Of a stretch of DNA of 64,000 nucleotides, positions 41,969 to 50,838 are shown one piece after another; the stretch's first letter is position 1, and every line of letters starts with the position of its first letter. Made by a program: the position numbers and the translations under genes. A model generated the notes under the pieces. That model was not told where the DNA came from and did not search any database. It was given only the letters and a program-made list of their open reading frames with translations. Source of the DNA: Bosea sp. F3-2 (GTDB lineage Bacteria > Pseudomonadota > Alphaproteobacteria > Rhizobiales > Beijerinckiaceae); contig NZ_CP042331.1 in NCBI RefSeq assembly GCF_008253865.1, forward strand, positions 5,049,501 through 5,113,500. Reading direction: 5' to 3'.

Positions 41969-43132
41969 TCAGGCGATGCCGTTGAGGGCGCAGAGATGCG
42001 TCATGCGGCGCGCCGCCAGCTCCGGATCGGCGAAGAGCCCGGCCTGGTCGGCAAGGCGGAAGAGATCGGCATAGTGCAGGATGCCGCGCGCGGACTCGGC
42101 GCCGCCGACCATGCGGAAATGGCTCTGGAAGCCGTTGAGCCAGGCCAGGAAGACGACGCCGCATTTGTAATGCTGCGTCGGCGCCTCGAAGAGCCGGCGC
42201 GAGAGCGCGACGGTCGGGTCGAGGATGGCGTGGAAGCCGGCGCGATCTCCCGCTTCCAGCCTGGCGAAGGCGGCGGCGGCAGCCGGCGCGATCGGGTCGA
42301 AGATGCCGAGCAACCCGTGCGAGAAGCCTTGCTCGTCGCCGGCGATCAGTTCGGCATAGTTGAAGTCATCGCCGGTATACATGACGACGCCTTCCGGCAG
42401 GAGGCGGCGCATCTCGATCTCCTTGCCGGCATCGAGCAGCGAGATCTTGATGCCGTCGATCTTGTTGGCGTGCTCGCGGATCAGGGTGAGCACCGTCTCC
42501 ATGGCTGGCTTGAAGTCGCGGCTGCCCCAGTATCCGGCGAGCGCAGGGTCGAACATCTCGCCGAGCCAGTGCAGGATCACCTTGCCGCGGCACTGGCGGA
42601 TCAGCTGGCCATAGACGGAGAGATAGTCGTCCGGCCCCTTCGCGACGCGGCAGAGCGCGCGGCTCGCCATCAGGATGATCTTGCCGCCATGCTTCTCGAC
42701 ATGGCCGATCTGCTCCTCATAGGCGCGGATCACGTCGTCGAGGCTGCGCGCGGCCTGCGGATCGAGCTGGTCGGTGCCGGCGCCGCAGGCGAGATCGGCA
42801 CCCGGCGTCGCCTTGGCTTCGGCGAGGGAGCGGGCGATCAGCTCGGCGGCGTTCGGCCAATCCAGCCCCATGCCGCGCTGGGAGGTGTCCATCGCCTCGG
42901 CGATCTTGAAGCCCAGGCCCCAGAGATGGCGGCGAAAGGCGAGGGTGGCGTCCCAATCCACCGCCGGGACGCGCCAGGGCTCCTGCAGCTTCAGCGGATC
43001 GGCTACGACATGGGCCGCCGCATAGACGGTGCGGACGCCATTGGCCGGGGCGGTGCGGGGGTAGGGCGAGGGCGGAGCCAGCCTGTAACGCTCGCTGCTG
43101 CCGTCCATGCGGGGCAGGGTGATCTCGGCCAT
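41969..43132 (-). CDS. DUF993/dihydrodipicolinate-synthase-like TIM-barrel protein
   Basis: A 387-residue protein I recognise as DUF993, distantly related to the DapA aldolase fold. Features are VYAAAHVVADP near 35, FKIAEAMDTSQRGMGLDWP near 75-93, DGIKISLLDAGKE near 225 (a Schiff-base-like lysine in IKIS) and VVMYTGDDFNYAELI. It is often found beside sugar isomerases in rhizobia and actinobacteria, as here. It is the first gene of the minus-strand set and starts 24 bases after a LacI-type operator. An aldolase or lyase reaction is likely, but not established. Confidence 0.8.
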   Translation of the reverse strand: MAEITLPRMDGSSERYRLAPPSPYPRTAPANGVRTVYAAAHVVADPLKLQEPWRVPAVDWDATLAFRRHLWGLGFKIAEAMDTSQRGMGLDWPNAAELIARSLAEAKATPGADLACGAGTDQLDPQAARSLDDVIRAYEEQIGHVEKHGGKIILMASRALCRVAKGPDDYLSVYGQLIRQCRGKVILHWLGEMFDPALAGYWGSRDFKPAMETVLTLIREHANKIDGIKISLLDAGKEIEMRRLLPEGVVMYTGDDFNYAELIAGDEQGFSHGLLGIFDPIAPAAAAAFARLEAGDRAGFHAILDPTVALSRRLFEAPTQHYKCGVVFLAWLNGFQSHFRMVGGAESARGILHYADLFRLADQAGLFADPELAARRMTHLCALNGIA

Positions 43133-43155
43133 CGCTTCCTCCGAATCTTAATTAT

Positions 43156-43167
43156 TGGAACGTTCCA
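43156..43167. promoter_or_regulatory. LacI-family operator 1, TGGAACGTTCCA
   Basis: A perfect 12-bp palindrome, 24 bases upstream of the DUF993 start, where it would cover the transcription start region. It is identical to the site at 43251 and is of the type bound by LacI/GalR proteins. Confidence 0.75.
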
Positions 43168-43250
43168 CTAATGAAACGTGCTTCCAGCCTTAACAGGGCG
43201 ACAGAATCGTTTTAAAGAGGGAGATTGCGCGCATAATCAAAGACTGGTAG

Positions 43251-43262
43251 TGGAACGTTCCA
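43251..43262. promoter_or_regulatory. LacI-family operator 2, TGGAACGTTCCA
   Basis: An identical palindrome 38 bases before the lacI-type gene. Its centre lies 95 bp from that of operator 1, close to nine helical turns, so the two sites face the same side of the DNA and could support looping repression of both directions. Confidence 0.75.
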
Positions 43263-43299
43263 AGATAAGAACAGCGCCTCGCGCTTCAGGGACGAAACG

Positions 43300-44352
43300 A
43301 TGCCGCGGCCGAAAGGCAGCAAGGGAAAGGTGACGATCATCGAGATCGCGGACGCAGCCGGCGTCTCGAAATCGACGGTCTCGCTCGTCCTGACCGGGCG
43401 CGGCGCCGTGAAGTCCGAGACCCGCCAGCATGTCCTGCAGGTCATGGACCGGCTGGGCTATGTCTATAATCGCGGCGCCGCCAATCTGCGCAATGCGCAG
43501 TCCCGCATCGTCGGACTCGTCCTCAACGACCTCTCCAACCCGTTCTTCGCCGAATTCGCGATCGGGGTGGAGAAGGTGCTGCAGATGGCGGGCTATGTCG
43601 CCTTCATGGCCAACACCGCTGAAAGCGTGGTGCGGCAGGAGCAGGTGATGCGGATGATGCGCGAGCACGGCGCCGGCGGCATCATTCTTTGTCCTGCGCT
43701 GGATACGCGCCCCGAGCATCTCGACTGGATCAGGGCGGCCGATACGGCGCTGCTGGTGGCGATCCGCCGCCTGCCTGGTGCGGAGGTCAGCCATGTCGTG
43801 CCGGAAAACCTGGCCGGGGCGAGCCGCGTCACCCGCCATCTCATCAATCTCGGCCATGAGCGCATCGCCTATCTCGGCGGCATGCATTCGATGGTCGTCC
43901 GGCAGGAGCGACATGGCGGCTTCCTCGCGGCCATGGAAGCGGCGGGCCGCAGCGTCGATCCGGCGCTCAACCTCGAAAGCATGCCGACGCGCGACGGTGG
44001 CTTTAGTGCGATGAGCGCCATGCTCTCGCTCGCCGACCGTCCGACTGCCGTGGTCTGCTACAACGACGTCGTTGCCATCGGCGCGATGCTGGCGGCGGCC
44101 CGGCACGGCCTCGTCGTCGGGCGCGATATCGCTGTGGTCGGCTTCGACGACACCAGCGAGGCGCGCCATGTCTCGCCGGCGCTGACCACCGTCGCGGTCG
44201 ATCCCGTCGGCCTCGGTGAACGCGCCGCGGCCCTGCTGCTCAAGCAGATCAATGATCCCGCGATGGAGCCGGAAAGCTTCATCGGCCCCGCCAACCTCGT
44301 CATCCGTGAATCCTGCGGCGCCTATCAGCGCGCGCTCGCCGCCGCCGGCTGA
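43300..44352 (+). CDS. LacI-family transcriptional regulator
   Basis: A 350-residue repressor. The N-terminal LacI helix-turn-helix is at about 11-60 (IIEIADAAGVSKSTVSLVL, NRGAANLRN hinge helix), followed by a periplasmic-binding-protein-like effector domain (GLVLNDLSNPFFAEFA, IVGFDD-type motif VVGFDDTSEARHVSPALTT). It is divergent from the DUF993/acyl-CoA dehydrogenase genes and followed 23 bases later by the CoA transferase gene. The two identical palindromes in the shared promoter are its likely targets. The effector is probably a sugar-like or pathway metabolite. Confidence 0.93.
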   Translation: MPRPKGSKGKVTIIEIADAAGVSKSTVSLVLTGRGAVKSETRQHVLQVMDRLGYVYNRGAANLRNAQSRIVGLVLNDLSNPFFAEFAIGVEKVLQMAGYVAFMANTAESVVRQEQVMRMMREHGAGGIILCPALDTRPEHLDWIRAADTALLVAIRRLPGAEVSHVVPENLAGASRVTRHLINLGHERIAYLGGMHSMVVRQERHGGFLAAMEAAGRSVDPALNLESMPTRDGGFSAMSAMLSLADRPTAVVCYNDVVAIGAMLAAARHGLVVGRDIAVVGFDDTSEARHVSPALTTVAVDPVGLGERAAALLLKQINDPAMEPESFIGPANLVIRESCGAYQRALAAAG

Positions 44353-44375
44353 AACCTTCTCCAAGAGACAGACCC

Positions 44376-45968
44376 ATGGCCTTTCCCCGCATCCTTTCCG
44401 CCGACGAAGCCGCTGCCCTGATCCCGGACGATGCGATCGTCACGGTATCCTCCTCCTCGGGGCTCGGCTGTCCCGATGCTGTGCTGGCGGCGATCGGTCG
44501 GCGCTTCGACACCTCGGGCCATCCGCGCAATCTGACGACGCTGCATCCGATCGCGGCCGGCGACATGTGGGGCGTCAAGGGCATCGACCATCTCGCCAAG
44601 CCCGGCCTGCTGGCGCGGATCATGGGCGGCTCGTACCCATCCGGCCCGTCCTCGGCCGAGCCGCCGGAAATCTGGAAGATGGTTACGGGCGACCAGATCC
44701 CGGCCTACAACATCCCGAGCGGCATCCTCTTCGACATGCATCGCGAGGCCGCGGCCAAGCGGCCGGGCGTGCTGACCAAGATCGGCATGGACACCTTCGT
44801 CGACCCGAAGCATCAGGGCTGCGCGATGAATGCGCGGGCCGCAGCCGAGCCGATCGTCAGCCGGATGGAGTTCGACGGCGAGGACTGGCTCTATTTCCGC
44901 AGCATCGTGCCGAAGGTCGCGATCATCCGCGCCACCACGGCCGATGAGCGCGGCAACCTCTCCTACGAGCATGAGGGCGGTTATCTCGGCCCGCTCGATC
45001 AGGCGCTGGCGGTGCGCAACAACGGCGGCATCGTCATCGCGCAGGTGAAGCGCGTGGTCGAGGCCGGCAGCCTCAACACGCAAGCCGTCTTCGTGCCCGG
45101 CATCCTCGTCGATGCGATCGTGGTCGCGCCCGAGCAGATGCAGACGACGCAGACGGTCTACGATCCCGCCATCTCCGGCGAGGTGCGGCGGCCGCTGTCG
45201 AGCTTCGAGACACCGGCCTTCGACGTCGCCAAGGTGATCGCGCGGCGCGTGGCGCAGGAACTGCGTTACGGCGATGCCGTCAATATCGGCTTCGGCATCT
45301 CGGCCAATGTCCCGCGCATCCTGATCGAGGAAGGCCAGCACGGCACTGTCACCTGGGTGATCGAGCAGGGCGCCGTCGGCGGCGTGCCGCTGCTCGAATT
45401 CCAGTTCGGCTGCGCCTCCAATGCCGAGGCGATCGTGCCCTCGCCCTACCAGTTCACCTATTTCCAGGGCGCGGGCTTCGACATGTCGCTGCTCTCCTTC
45501 CTGCAGATCGACCGGCAGGGCTGCGTCAACGTCTCCAAGCTCGGTGTGCGTCCGCATGTCACGGCCGGCGCCGGCGGCTTCATCGACATCACCGCGCGGG
45601 CCAAGCGCATCGTCTTCTCCGGCTATTTCAGCGCCGCCGCCAAGCTCGCGATTGCCGATGGCAAGCTCGTCATCGAGAAGGAGGGCAAGGTGAAGAAGCT
45701 GGTCGAGGCCGTCGAGCACATCTCCTTCTCCGGGCCGCGCGCGGTGGCCCAGGGGCAGGACGTGACCTTCATCACCGAGCGCTGCGTGATGAAGCTGACG
45801 GCCGCGGGCATCGTCGTCACCGAGATCGCGCCGGGCGTCGATCTTGAGCGCGATATCCTCGCCCAGAGCGAATTCCCGCTGCTGGTGCCCAAGCCGCCCA
45901 GGCTGATGGACGCGGCCTTGTTCAATGAGGCGCTGATCGGCCTCGAAGTCCCGGCGAGGGCGGCATGA
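44376..45968 (+). CDS. Fused acyl-CoA:carboxylate CoA-transferase (YdiF/PCT-like)
   Basis: A 530-residue family I CoA transferase, with alpha and beta halves joined. The alpha half starts near LSADEAAALIPDDAIVTVSS; the beta half begins near residue 290 and carries the catalytic glutamate in VIEQGAVGGVP near 328-338. It moves CoA from an acyl-CoA such as acetyl-CoA onto a free short-chain acid. It stands between LacI and the enoyl-CoA hydratase (four-base ATGA overlap), so it likely activates an acid for the beta-oxidation-like steps of the neighbouring acyl-CoA dehydrogenase and hydratase. Confidence 0.92.
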   Translation: MAFPRILSADEAAALIPDDAIVTVSSSSGLGCPDAVLAAIGRRFDTSGHPRNLTTLHPIAAGDMWGVKGIDHLAKPGLLARIMGGSYPSGPSSAEPPEIWKMVTGDQIPAYNIPSGILFDMHREAAAKRPGVLTKIGMDTFVDPKHQGCAMNARAAAEPIVSRMEFDGEDWLYFRSIVPKVAIIRATTADERGNLSYEHEGGYLGPLDQALAVRNNGGIVIAQVKRVVEAGSLNTQAVFVPGILVDAIVVAPEQMQTTQTVYDPAISGEVRRPLSSFETPAFDVAKVIARRVAQELRYGDAVNIGFGISANVPRILIEEGQHGTVTWVIEQGAVGGVPLLEFQFGCASNAEAIVPSPYQFTYFQGAGFDMSLLSFLQIDRQGCVNVSKLGVRPHVTAGAGGFIDITARAKRIVFSGYFSAAAKLAIADGKLVIEKEGKVKKLVEAVEHISFSGPRAVAQGQDVTFITERCVMKLTAAGIVVTEIAPGVDLERDILAQSEFPLLVPKPPRLMDAALFNEALIGLEVPARAA

Positions 45969-46738
45969 GCGATCCCGTCCGCCTCGACATCGCTTCCGGC
46001 ATCGCGACGATTACGCTTGCCCGGCCGGAAAAGCTCAACGCGCTCGACGACGTCATGGTCGGGCTGCTCGGCCGCTTCGCCGACGCGATCGACGCCGATC
46101 GGTCGGTGCGCGCCGTGATCCTGACCGGGGAGGGCAAGGCCTTCTGCGCCGGCGGCGACATCGTCGCCTGGGGCGGGCTCTCGCCGCTGGAGATGGGGCA
46201 GGGCTGGGTGCGCTCCGGCCATCGCGTCTTCGACAAGCTGGCGCGGATGAAGCCGCCAGTTATCGCCGCGATGAACGGCCATGCGCTGGGCGGCGGGCTG
46301 GAACTGGCCGTCACCGCCGATATCCGCATCTGCGAGGCGCAGGCCAAGATCGGCCTGCCCGAGACCGGGCTCGGCATGATCCCCGGCTGGTCCGGCACGC
46401 AGCGTCTGGTGAAGCGGCTGGGCGGGCAGGTCGCGCGCCGGCTGGCGCTCACCGGCGAAATCGTCACCGCCGAAACGGCGCTCACGCTCGGCATCGTCGA
46501 TCAGGTCGTCGAGAAGGGCGAGGCACTCGCGGCGGCGCAGGCCATGGCCGAGCGCATCAGCCAGCGCGGGCCGGTGGCGAACCTCGTCGTCAAGCAGCTC
46601 ATCAATGCTGCGGAGGATGAGGATAGCGGCGCGATCATGGAGACGCTGGCGAGCTCGCTCGTCTCCTATACCGAAGACGTGAAGGAGGGCGTCGCCGCCT
46701 TCCAGCAGAAGCGCACGCCGCAGTATCGGGGAGAGTGA
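45965..46738 (+). CDS. Enoyl-CoA hydratase/isomerase family protein
   Basis: A 257-residue crotonase-fold enzyme. Oxyanion-hole segments are CAGGDIVAWGG near 60-70 and NGHALGGGLELAVTADIRI near 103-121; the catalytic acid region has LPETGLGMIPGWSGTQRL around 131-148, with the first Glu kept. It hydrates enoyl-CoA or isomerises it. It is translationally coupled to the CoA transferase and one base from the SDR gene, giving a short beta-oxidation-type set with the acyl-CoA dehydrogenase on the other strand. Confidence 0.92.
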   Translation: MSDPVRLDIASGIATITLARPEKLNALDDVMVGLLGRFADAIDADRSVRAVILTGEGKAFCAGGDIVAWGGLSPLEMGQGWVRSGHRVFDKLARMKPPVIAAMNGHALGGGLELAVTADIRICEAQAKIGLPETGLGMIPGWSGTQRLVKRLGGQVARRLALTGEIVTAETALTLGIVDQVVEKGEALAAAQAMAERISQRGPVANLVVKQLINAAEDEDSGAIMETLASSLVSYTEDVKEGVAAFQQKRTPQYRGE

Positions 46739-46739
46739 G

Positions 46740-47501
46740 ATGACGCGTCCCGTCGCGCTGATCACCGGCGCAAGGCGCGGCATCGGCCGCGCGATCGGTG
46801 TCGCCCTCGCCAAGGCTGGGTGTGACATCGCCTTCACCGACATCGCCGAGGATGAGGCCGTCGCCGAGGCGTCGAAGGTGTTCGAAGCAGCGGGCGCCAA
46901 GGCCCGGTTCTTCAAGCATGACGTCGCCGCGGTCGCGAGCCATGCCGGCCTCGTCGCGGATGTGAAGCAGGCTTTCGGCCGGCTCGATCTCTTCGTCTCG
47001 AATGCTGGTATCGGCGCGCCCGTGCGTGGCGACATGCTGGAGATCACGCCGGAGACCTTCGATGTCGTCATGGACGTCAATCTGCGCGGCGCCGCCTTCC
47101 TCAGCCAGGAGGTTGCCAAGGCGATGCTCGCGGACAGGCCTGGGTGCCCCGCGATCGTCTTCATCACTTCGGCCTCGACGGAGCTCGTCTCGATCGATCG
47201 GGCGCAGTACTGCGTCTCCAAGCTCGGCCTTTCGATGTGGGCGAAGGCGCTGGCCGTCAGGCTCGCGCCGGAGGAAATCCCCGTCTTCGAGGTCCGGCCG
47301 GGCGTGATCCGCACCGACATGACCGCGAAGGTCGCGGCGAAGTATGACGCGCGCATCGCCGATGGGCTGATCCCCGCCGGTCGCTGGGGTGAGGGCGAGG
47401 ATGTCGCCGCCTGCGTCGCCGCTCTGACGAGCGGGCAATTCGCCTATGCAACAGGAACAGTGATTAACGTCGATGGCGGCTTGCTGATCCCGCGATTGTA
47501 G
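46740..47501 (+). CDS. Short-chain dehydrogenase/reductase (3-ketoacyl-ACP reductase-like)
   Basis: A 253-residue classical SDR with TGARRGIGRAIG near 8-19 for the cofactor, NAG (SNAGIG near 84), catalytic Ser, and YxxxK in QYCVSKLGLS near 156-165. The C-terminal YATGTVINVDGG is typical. It could oxidise the 3-hydroxyacyl-CoA made by the hydratase or reduce a sugar-derived ketone. It ends the LacI-linked plus-strand group; a gap of 112 bases separates it from the transporter genes. Confidence 0.92.
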   Translation: MTRPVALITGARRGIGRAIGVALAKAGCDIAFTDIAEDEAVAEASKVFEAAGAKARFFKHDVAAVASHAGLVADVKQAFGRLDLFVSNAGIGAPVRGDMLEITPETFDVVMDVNLRGAAFLSQEVAKAMLADRPGCPAIVFITSASTELVSIDRAQYCVSKLGLSMWAKALAVRLAPEEIPVFEVRPGVIRTDMTAKVAAKYDARIADGLIPAGRWGEGEDVAACVAALTSGQFAYATGTVINVDGGLLIPRL

Positions 47502-47613
47502 GGATGGTGCGACGGCATCGGCCGAGCCTGCGGAACAACGCTGGCCGGGAGGATTGGATGAGGAAGGCGCATGAAGGCGGTTCGGCTTTCACAGCCCGGC
47601 AAGGGCGGCTCGC

Positions 47614-48282
47614 ATGAGCTATGAATTCGATTTCGCCGACGTCTTCGCGGCGTGGCCGGAGCTGCTGCAGGGGCTGATCAACTCGCTCGTGCTCTCGGCG
47701 CTGGCGATGGCGATCGGCATGGTGGTCTCGATCGCCGGTGCGCTCGGCAAGACGTCGGGGCCGAAATGGCTGCGCTGGATCATCGACGAGTATATCGAGC
47801 TGATCCGCAACACGCCGTTCCTGATCCAGATCTTCATGATCTATTTCGGCCTGCCGTCCATGGGCTTGAAGATGTCCTCGAACACGGCGGCGCTGCTGGC
47901 GCTTGTCGTGAACGTCGGCGCCTACGGCATCGAGATCATCCGCGCCGGTATCGAGAGCATCCAGAAGGGGCAGATCGAAGCGGGCAAGTCGCTCGGCATG
48001 CGCCCGCTCCAGATCTTCCACTACATCATCCTGAAGCCGGCGATTCAGGCGATCTACCCGTCGTTGACCAGCCAGTTCATCCTGCTGATGCTGAACACCA
48101 GCGTCTGCTCGGCGATCGCGGCGAGCGAGCTGACGGCAGTGGCGGGCGACATCCAGTCGCGCACCTTCCGCAGCTTCGAGGTCTATTTCATCGTCACCTG
48201 CATGTATCTCGGCCTCTCCGTCTTCTTCTGGACGGTCTTCGCCGGGATCGAGCGCGCCTTCCTGCGCAAGCCAACCCGGTGA
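47614..48282 (+). CDS. Polar amino-acid ABC transporter permease 1
   Basis: A 222-residue HisM/GlnP-type inner-membrane permease with about five helices. The EAA loop reads EAGKSLGMRPLQIFHYIILKP near 126-146, and the helix before it begins ELIRNTPFLIQIFMIYF, a hallmark of the polar amino-acid family. It forms the channel with the next permease and is followed ten bases later by it. Confidence 0.92.
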   Translation: MSYEFDFADVFAAWPELLQGLINSLVLSALAMAIGMVVSIAGALGKTSGPKWLRWIIDEYIELIRNTPFLIQIFMIYFGLPSMGLKMSSNTAALLALVVNVGAYGIEIIRAGIESIQKGQIEAGKSLGMRPLQIFHYIILKPAIQAIYPSLTSQFILLMLNTSVCSAIAASELTAVAGDIQSRTFRSFEVYFIVTCMYLGLSVFFWTVFAGIERAFLRKPTR

Positions 48283-48292
48283 GGTGACGACG

Positions 48293-48943
48293 ATGCGCAC
48301 TCTCGGATCTGCCGACATCATCTACATCATCATGGCGGTGCGCTGGACGCTGCTGCTCTCGCTCGTCGCCTTCCTCGGCGGCGCGCTGGGCGGTGCGCTG
48401 GTCGCGCTCGCTCGCACCGGCGAATACAAGTGGCTCAGGATCGTCTCGGCCGGCTACATCAAGGTCTTCCAGGGCACGCCGCTGCTGATGCAGCTTTTCC
48501 TCGCCTTCTTTGTGCCCGGGCTGTTCGGCTGGTCGGTCGACCCCTGGACGGCGGCGGCGCTCGGCCTGTCGCTCCATGCCAGCGCCTTTCTCGGCGAGAT
48601 CTGGCGCGGCGCGATCGAGGTAGTACCCCGCGGGCAATGGGAGGCGGCGACCTCGCTCGGCCTACGCTATGCACCGAAGATGGCGCTGATCATCGCCCCG
48701 CAGGCGATCCGCATCGCGATCCCGCCGACGATCGGCTTCCTCGTGCAGCTGATCAAGGGCACCTCGCTCGCTTCGATCATCGGTTTCGTCGAGCTGACAC
48801 GCGCGGCGCAGATCATCAACAACGCCACCTTCCGGCCGTTCACGATCTTCGCGCTCGTCGCGCTGATCTACTACGTCATCTGCCGGCCGCTCTCGGCCTA
48901 CAGCAAGAGAATGGAGCAGAAGCTCCTCGTCGCCGCGCGTTAA
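48293..48943 (+). CDS. Polar amino-acid ABC transporter permease 2
   Basis: 216 residues from the ATG at 48293, served by GAGGTG upstream; a GTG at 48284 lacks room for a ribosome site. It has the family motif FQGTPLLMQLFLAFF near 57-71 and the EAA loop EAATSLGLRYAPKMALIIAPQ near 116-136. It partners the previous permease. The substrate-binding protein gene follows after 45 bases. Confidence 0.92.
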   Translation: MRTLGSADIIYIIMAVRWTLLLSLVAFLGGALGGALVALARTGEYKWLRIVSAGYIKVFQGTPLLMQLFLAFFVPGLFGWSVDPWTAAALGLSLHASAFLGEIWRGAIEVVPRGQWEAATSLGLRYAPKMALIIAPQAIRIAIPPTIGFLVQLIKGTSLASIIGFVELTRAAQIINNATFRPFTIFALVALIYYVICRPLSAYSKRMEQKLLVAAR

Positions 48944-48988
48944 CAAGCGTCGATGCAACGCCAGCCTGCCCTCAGAGGAGAACGACCC

Positions 48989-49810
48989 ATGTCCCTGTTC
49001 AAATCGATCTGCCGCCGCGGCCTCGGCGCGCTGGTCTTCGCCGGCCTCGCCGCCGCCTCGCTCGGCGCCGCGCCTGCCCAGGCCGCCACCCCGGACGAGA
49101 TCAAGGCTCGCGGCAAGCTGACGGTCGGCGTACTGACCGACTATCCGCCGTTCGGCGGCACCGACGCGAACCAGCAGCCGGCCGGCTACGATGCCGACGT
49201 CGCTGCGCTGCTCGCCAAGTCGCTCGGCGTGAAGCTCGAGCTCGTGCCGGTCACCGGCCCGAACCGCATCCCCTACCTGCTGACCAACAAGGTCGACGTG
49301 CTGATCGCCACCTTCGGCATCACCGCCGAGCGCCAGAAGCAGGTTCTGTTCTCGAACCCCTACAGCACGCTGACGATCTATGTGCTCGCGCCGAAGAGCG
49401 TGAACATCAAGACGCCGGAAGACCTGAAGCAGGTGACGATCAGCGTCGCGCGCGCCTCGACCCAGGACACTGCGATCAGCGCCGTCGCCCCGCAGGGCAC
49501 GCCGCTGAAGCGTTACGATGACGACGCGACCGCGCTGCAGGCGCTGATCTCCGGCCAGGTCCAGGCTATGGGCGCGAGCAACACCATCCTCGCCCAGCTC
49601 CTCAAGGACTATCCGCAGCTCAACATCGAGCCGAAGATCACGCTGCGCGAGCAGGCTAACGGCATGGCCTTCCGCAAGGCGGATACCGCTCTGGCCGAGT
49701 ACGCCAACAAGTTCATCGCCGAGATCGAGGGCAATGGCGAGCTGTCGAAGATCAACCAGAAGTGGTTCGGCATTCCGCTGCCCAAGCTGCCGGCGATGCC
49801 GCAGTTCTGA
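48989..49810 (+). CDS. Amino-acid ABC transporter substrate-binding protein
   Basis: 273 residues from the ATG at 48989 (AGAGGAG upstream). The signal peptide is about residues 1-32 (ALVFAGLAAASLGAAPAQA). The mature protein has the SBP family 3 pattern: GKLTVGVLTDYPPFG, AGYDADVAALLAKSLGV, TFGITAERQKQVLFSNPY and GNGELSKINQKWFG near the end. It binds a polar amino acid or similar solute for the two permeases upstream and the ATPase downstream. The ligand is not determinable here. Confidence 0.92.
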   Translation: MSLFKSICRRGLGALVFAGLAAASLGAAPAQAATPDEIKARGKLTVGVLTDYPPFGGTDANQQPAGYDADVAALLAKSLGVKLELVPVTGPNRIPYLLTNKVDVLIATFGITAERQKQVLFSNPYSTLTIYVLAPKSVNIKTPEDLKQVTISVARASTQDTAISAVAPQGTPLKRYDDDATALQALISGQVQAMGASNTILAQLLKDYPQLNIEPKITLREQANGMAFRKADTALAEYANKFIAEIEGNGELSKINQKWFGIPLPKLPAMPQF

Positions 49811-49843
49811 TCTGGAGCCTGATGATTTTTTACGGAACCACAT

Positions 49844-49941
49844 CGTCATCTCGGGCCTGACCCGGGATCCATGCCAGAGCGCTTCCCGACAGAGGCTCAG
49901 GCATGGATCCCGGCTCTCCGCTTCGCTGCGGCCGGGATGAC
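49844..49941. repeat. GTCATCCCGG-type dispersed palindrome, copy 2
   Basis: It runs from CGTCATCTCGGG to CCGGGATGAC between the binding-protein and ATPase genes, with ATGCC/GGCAT-type internal arms. It is in the reverse orientation relative to the copy at 24196. Lying inside a transport operon, it may lower ATPase expression relative to the abundant binding protein. Confidence 0.8.
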
Positions 49942-50038
49942 CCGTGGTCTGTAAAATCGCACCAGATTCTGCGGAAACGGATGCGGCCGGCCTTGCCGGA
50001 CGCATCTCCCGCCCCCCAATCCAGAACGGTTTTTGCAG

Positions 50039-50830
50039 ATGTCCGCGACCGCCCCTTCCGCCGCCGACCATGAGATCGGCGACGTGATCATCGAGATGCG
50101 CAAGGTCGACAAGTTCTATGGCGACTTCCACGTCTTGCGCGATATCGACCTCACCGTGTCGCGGGGCGAGCGCATCGTCATCTGCGGGCCGTCCGGCTCC
50201 GGCAAGTCGACGCTGATCCGCTGCTTGAACCAGCTCGAAGAGCACCAGAAGGGCGAGATCGTCGTCGACGGCACGACCGTCCATGCCGGCTTGAAGGGCA
50301 TCGAGAATGTCCGCCGCGAGATCGGCATGGTGTTCCAGAGCTTCAACCTGTTCCCGCATCTGACGGCGCTTGAGAACTGCACGCTCGCGCCGATGAAGGT
50401 GCGCGGCATTCCGCGGCCTCAGGCCGAAGCAAACGCCCGCAGGATCCTGGAGCGCGTCCATATCCCGGAGCAGGCGAACAAGTTTCCGGTCCAGCTCTCC
50501 GGAGGCCAGCAGCAGCGCGTCGCGATCGCGCGTTCGCTCTGCATGAACCCGAAGATCATGCTGTTCGACGAGCCGACCTCGGCGCTCGACCCGGAGATGG
50601 TCAGCGAGGTGCTGGACGTCATGGTCGAGCTCGCCGAGAGCGGCATGACCATGCTCTGCGTCACCCATGAGATGGGCTTTGCGCGGAAGGTCGCCGACCG
50701 GGTGATCTTCATGGACGCCGGCGAGATCGTCGAAGTGGCGCCGCCTGACCAGTTCTTCACTGCGCCGCAAAACGAGCGCACCCGGAAGTTTCTCGGACAG
50801 ATCCTGCACGCGCAGACGCAGGCGCATTGA
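50039..50830 (+). CDS. Amino-acid ABC transporter ATP-binding protein
   Basis: A 263-residue GlnQ/HisP-type ATPase from the ATG at 50039. Walker A is CGPSGSGKSTLIRCLNQLEE (about 49-68), the Q-loop VFQSFNLFPHLTA, signature LSGGQQQRVAIARSL near 152-166, Walker B IMLFDEPTSALDPE and switch histidine CVTHEMGF. All catalytic residues are kept. It completes the importer encoded from 47614, although a repeat separates it from the binding-protein gene. Confidence 0.95.
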   Translation: MSATAPSAADHEIGDVIIEMRKVDKFYGDFHVLRDIDLTVSRGERIVICGPSGSGKSTLIRCLNQLEEHQKGEIVVDGTTVHAGLKGIENVRREIGMVFQSFNLFPHLTALENCTLAPMKVRGIPRPQAEANARRILERVHIPEQANKFPVQLSGGQQQRVAIARSLCMNPKIMLFDEPTSALDPEMVSEVLDVMVELAESGMTMLCVTHEMGFARKVADRVIFMDAGEIVEVAPPDQFFTAPQNERTRKFLGQILHAQTQAH

Positions 50831-50838
50831 GGCGGTCC

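Noticed and set aside
45623..47356. 577-codon minus-strand frame over the hydratase and SDR genes
   Set aside because: Serine/arginine-rich shadow of well-defined enzymes.
48662..50827. 721-codon minus-strand frame over the amino-acid importer
   Set aside because: It is antisense to permease, binding-protein and ATPase genes and reads through a palindromic repeat.
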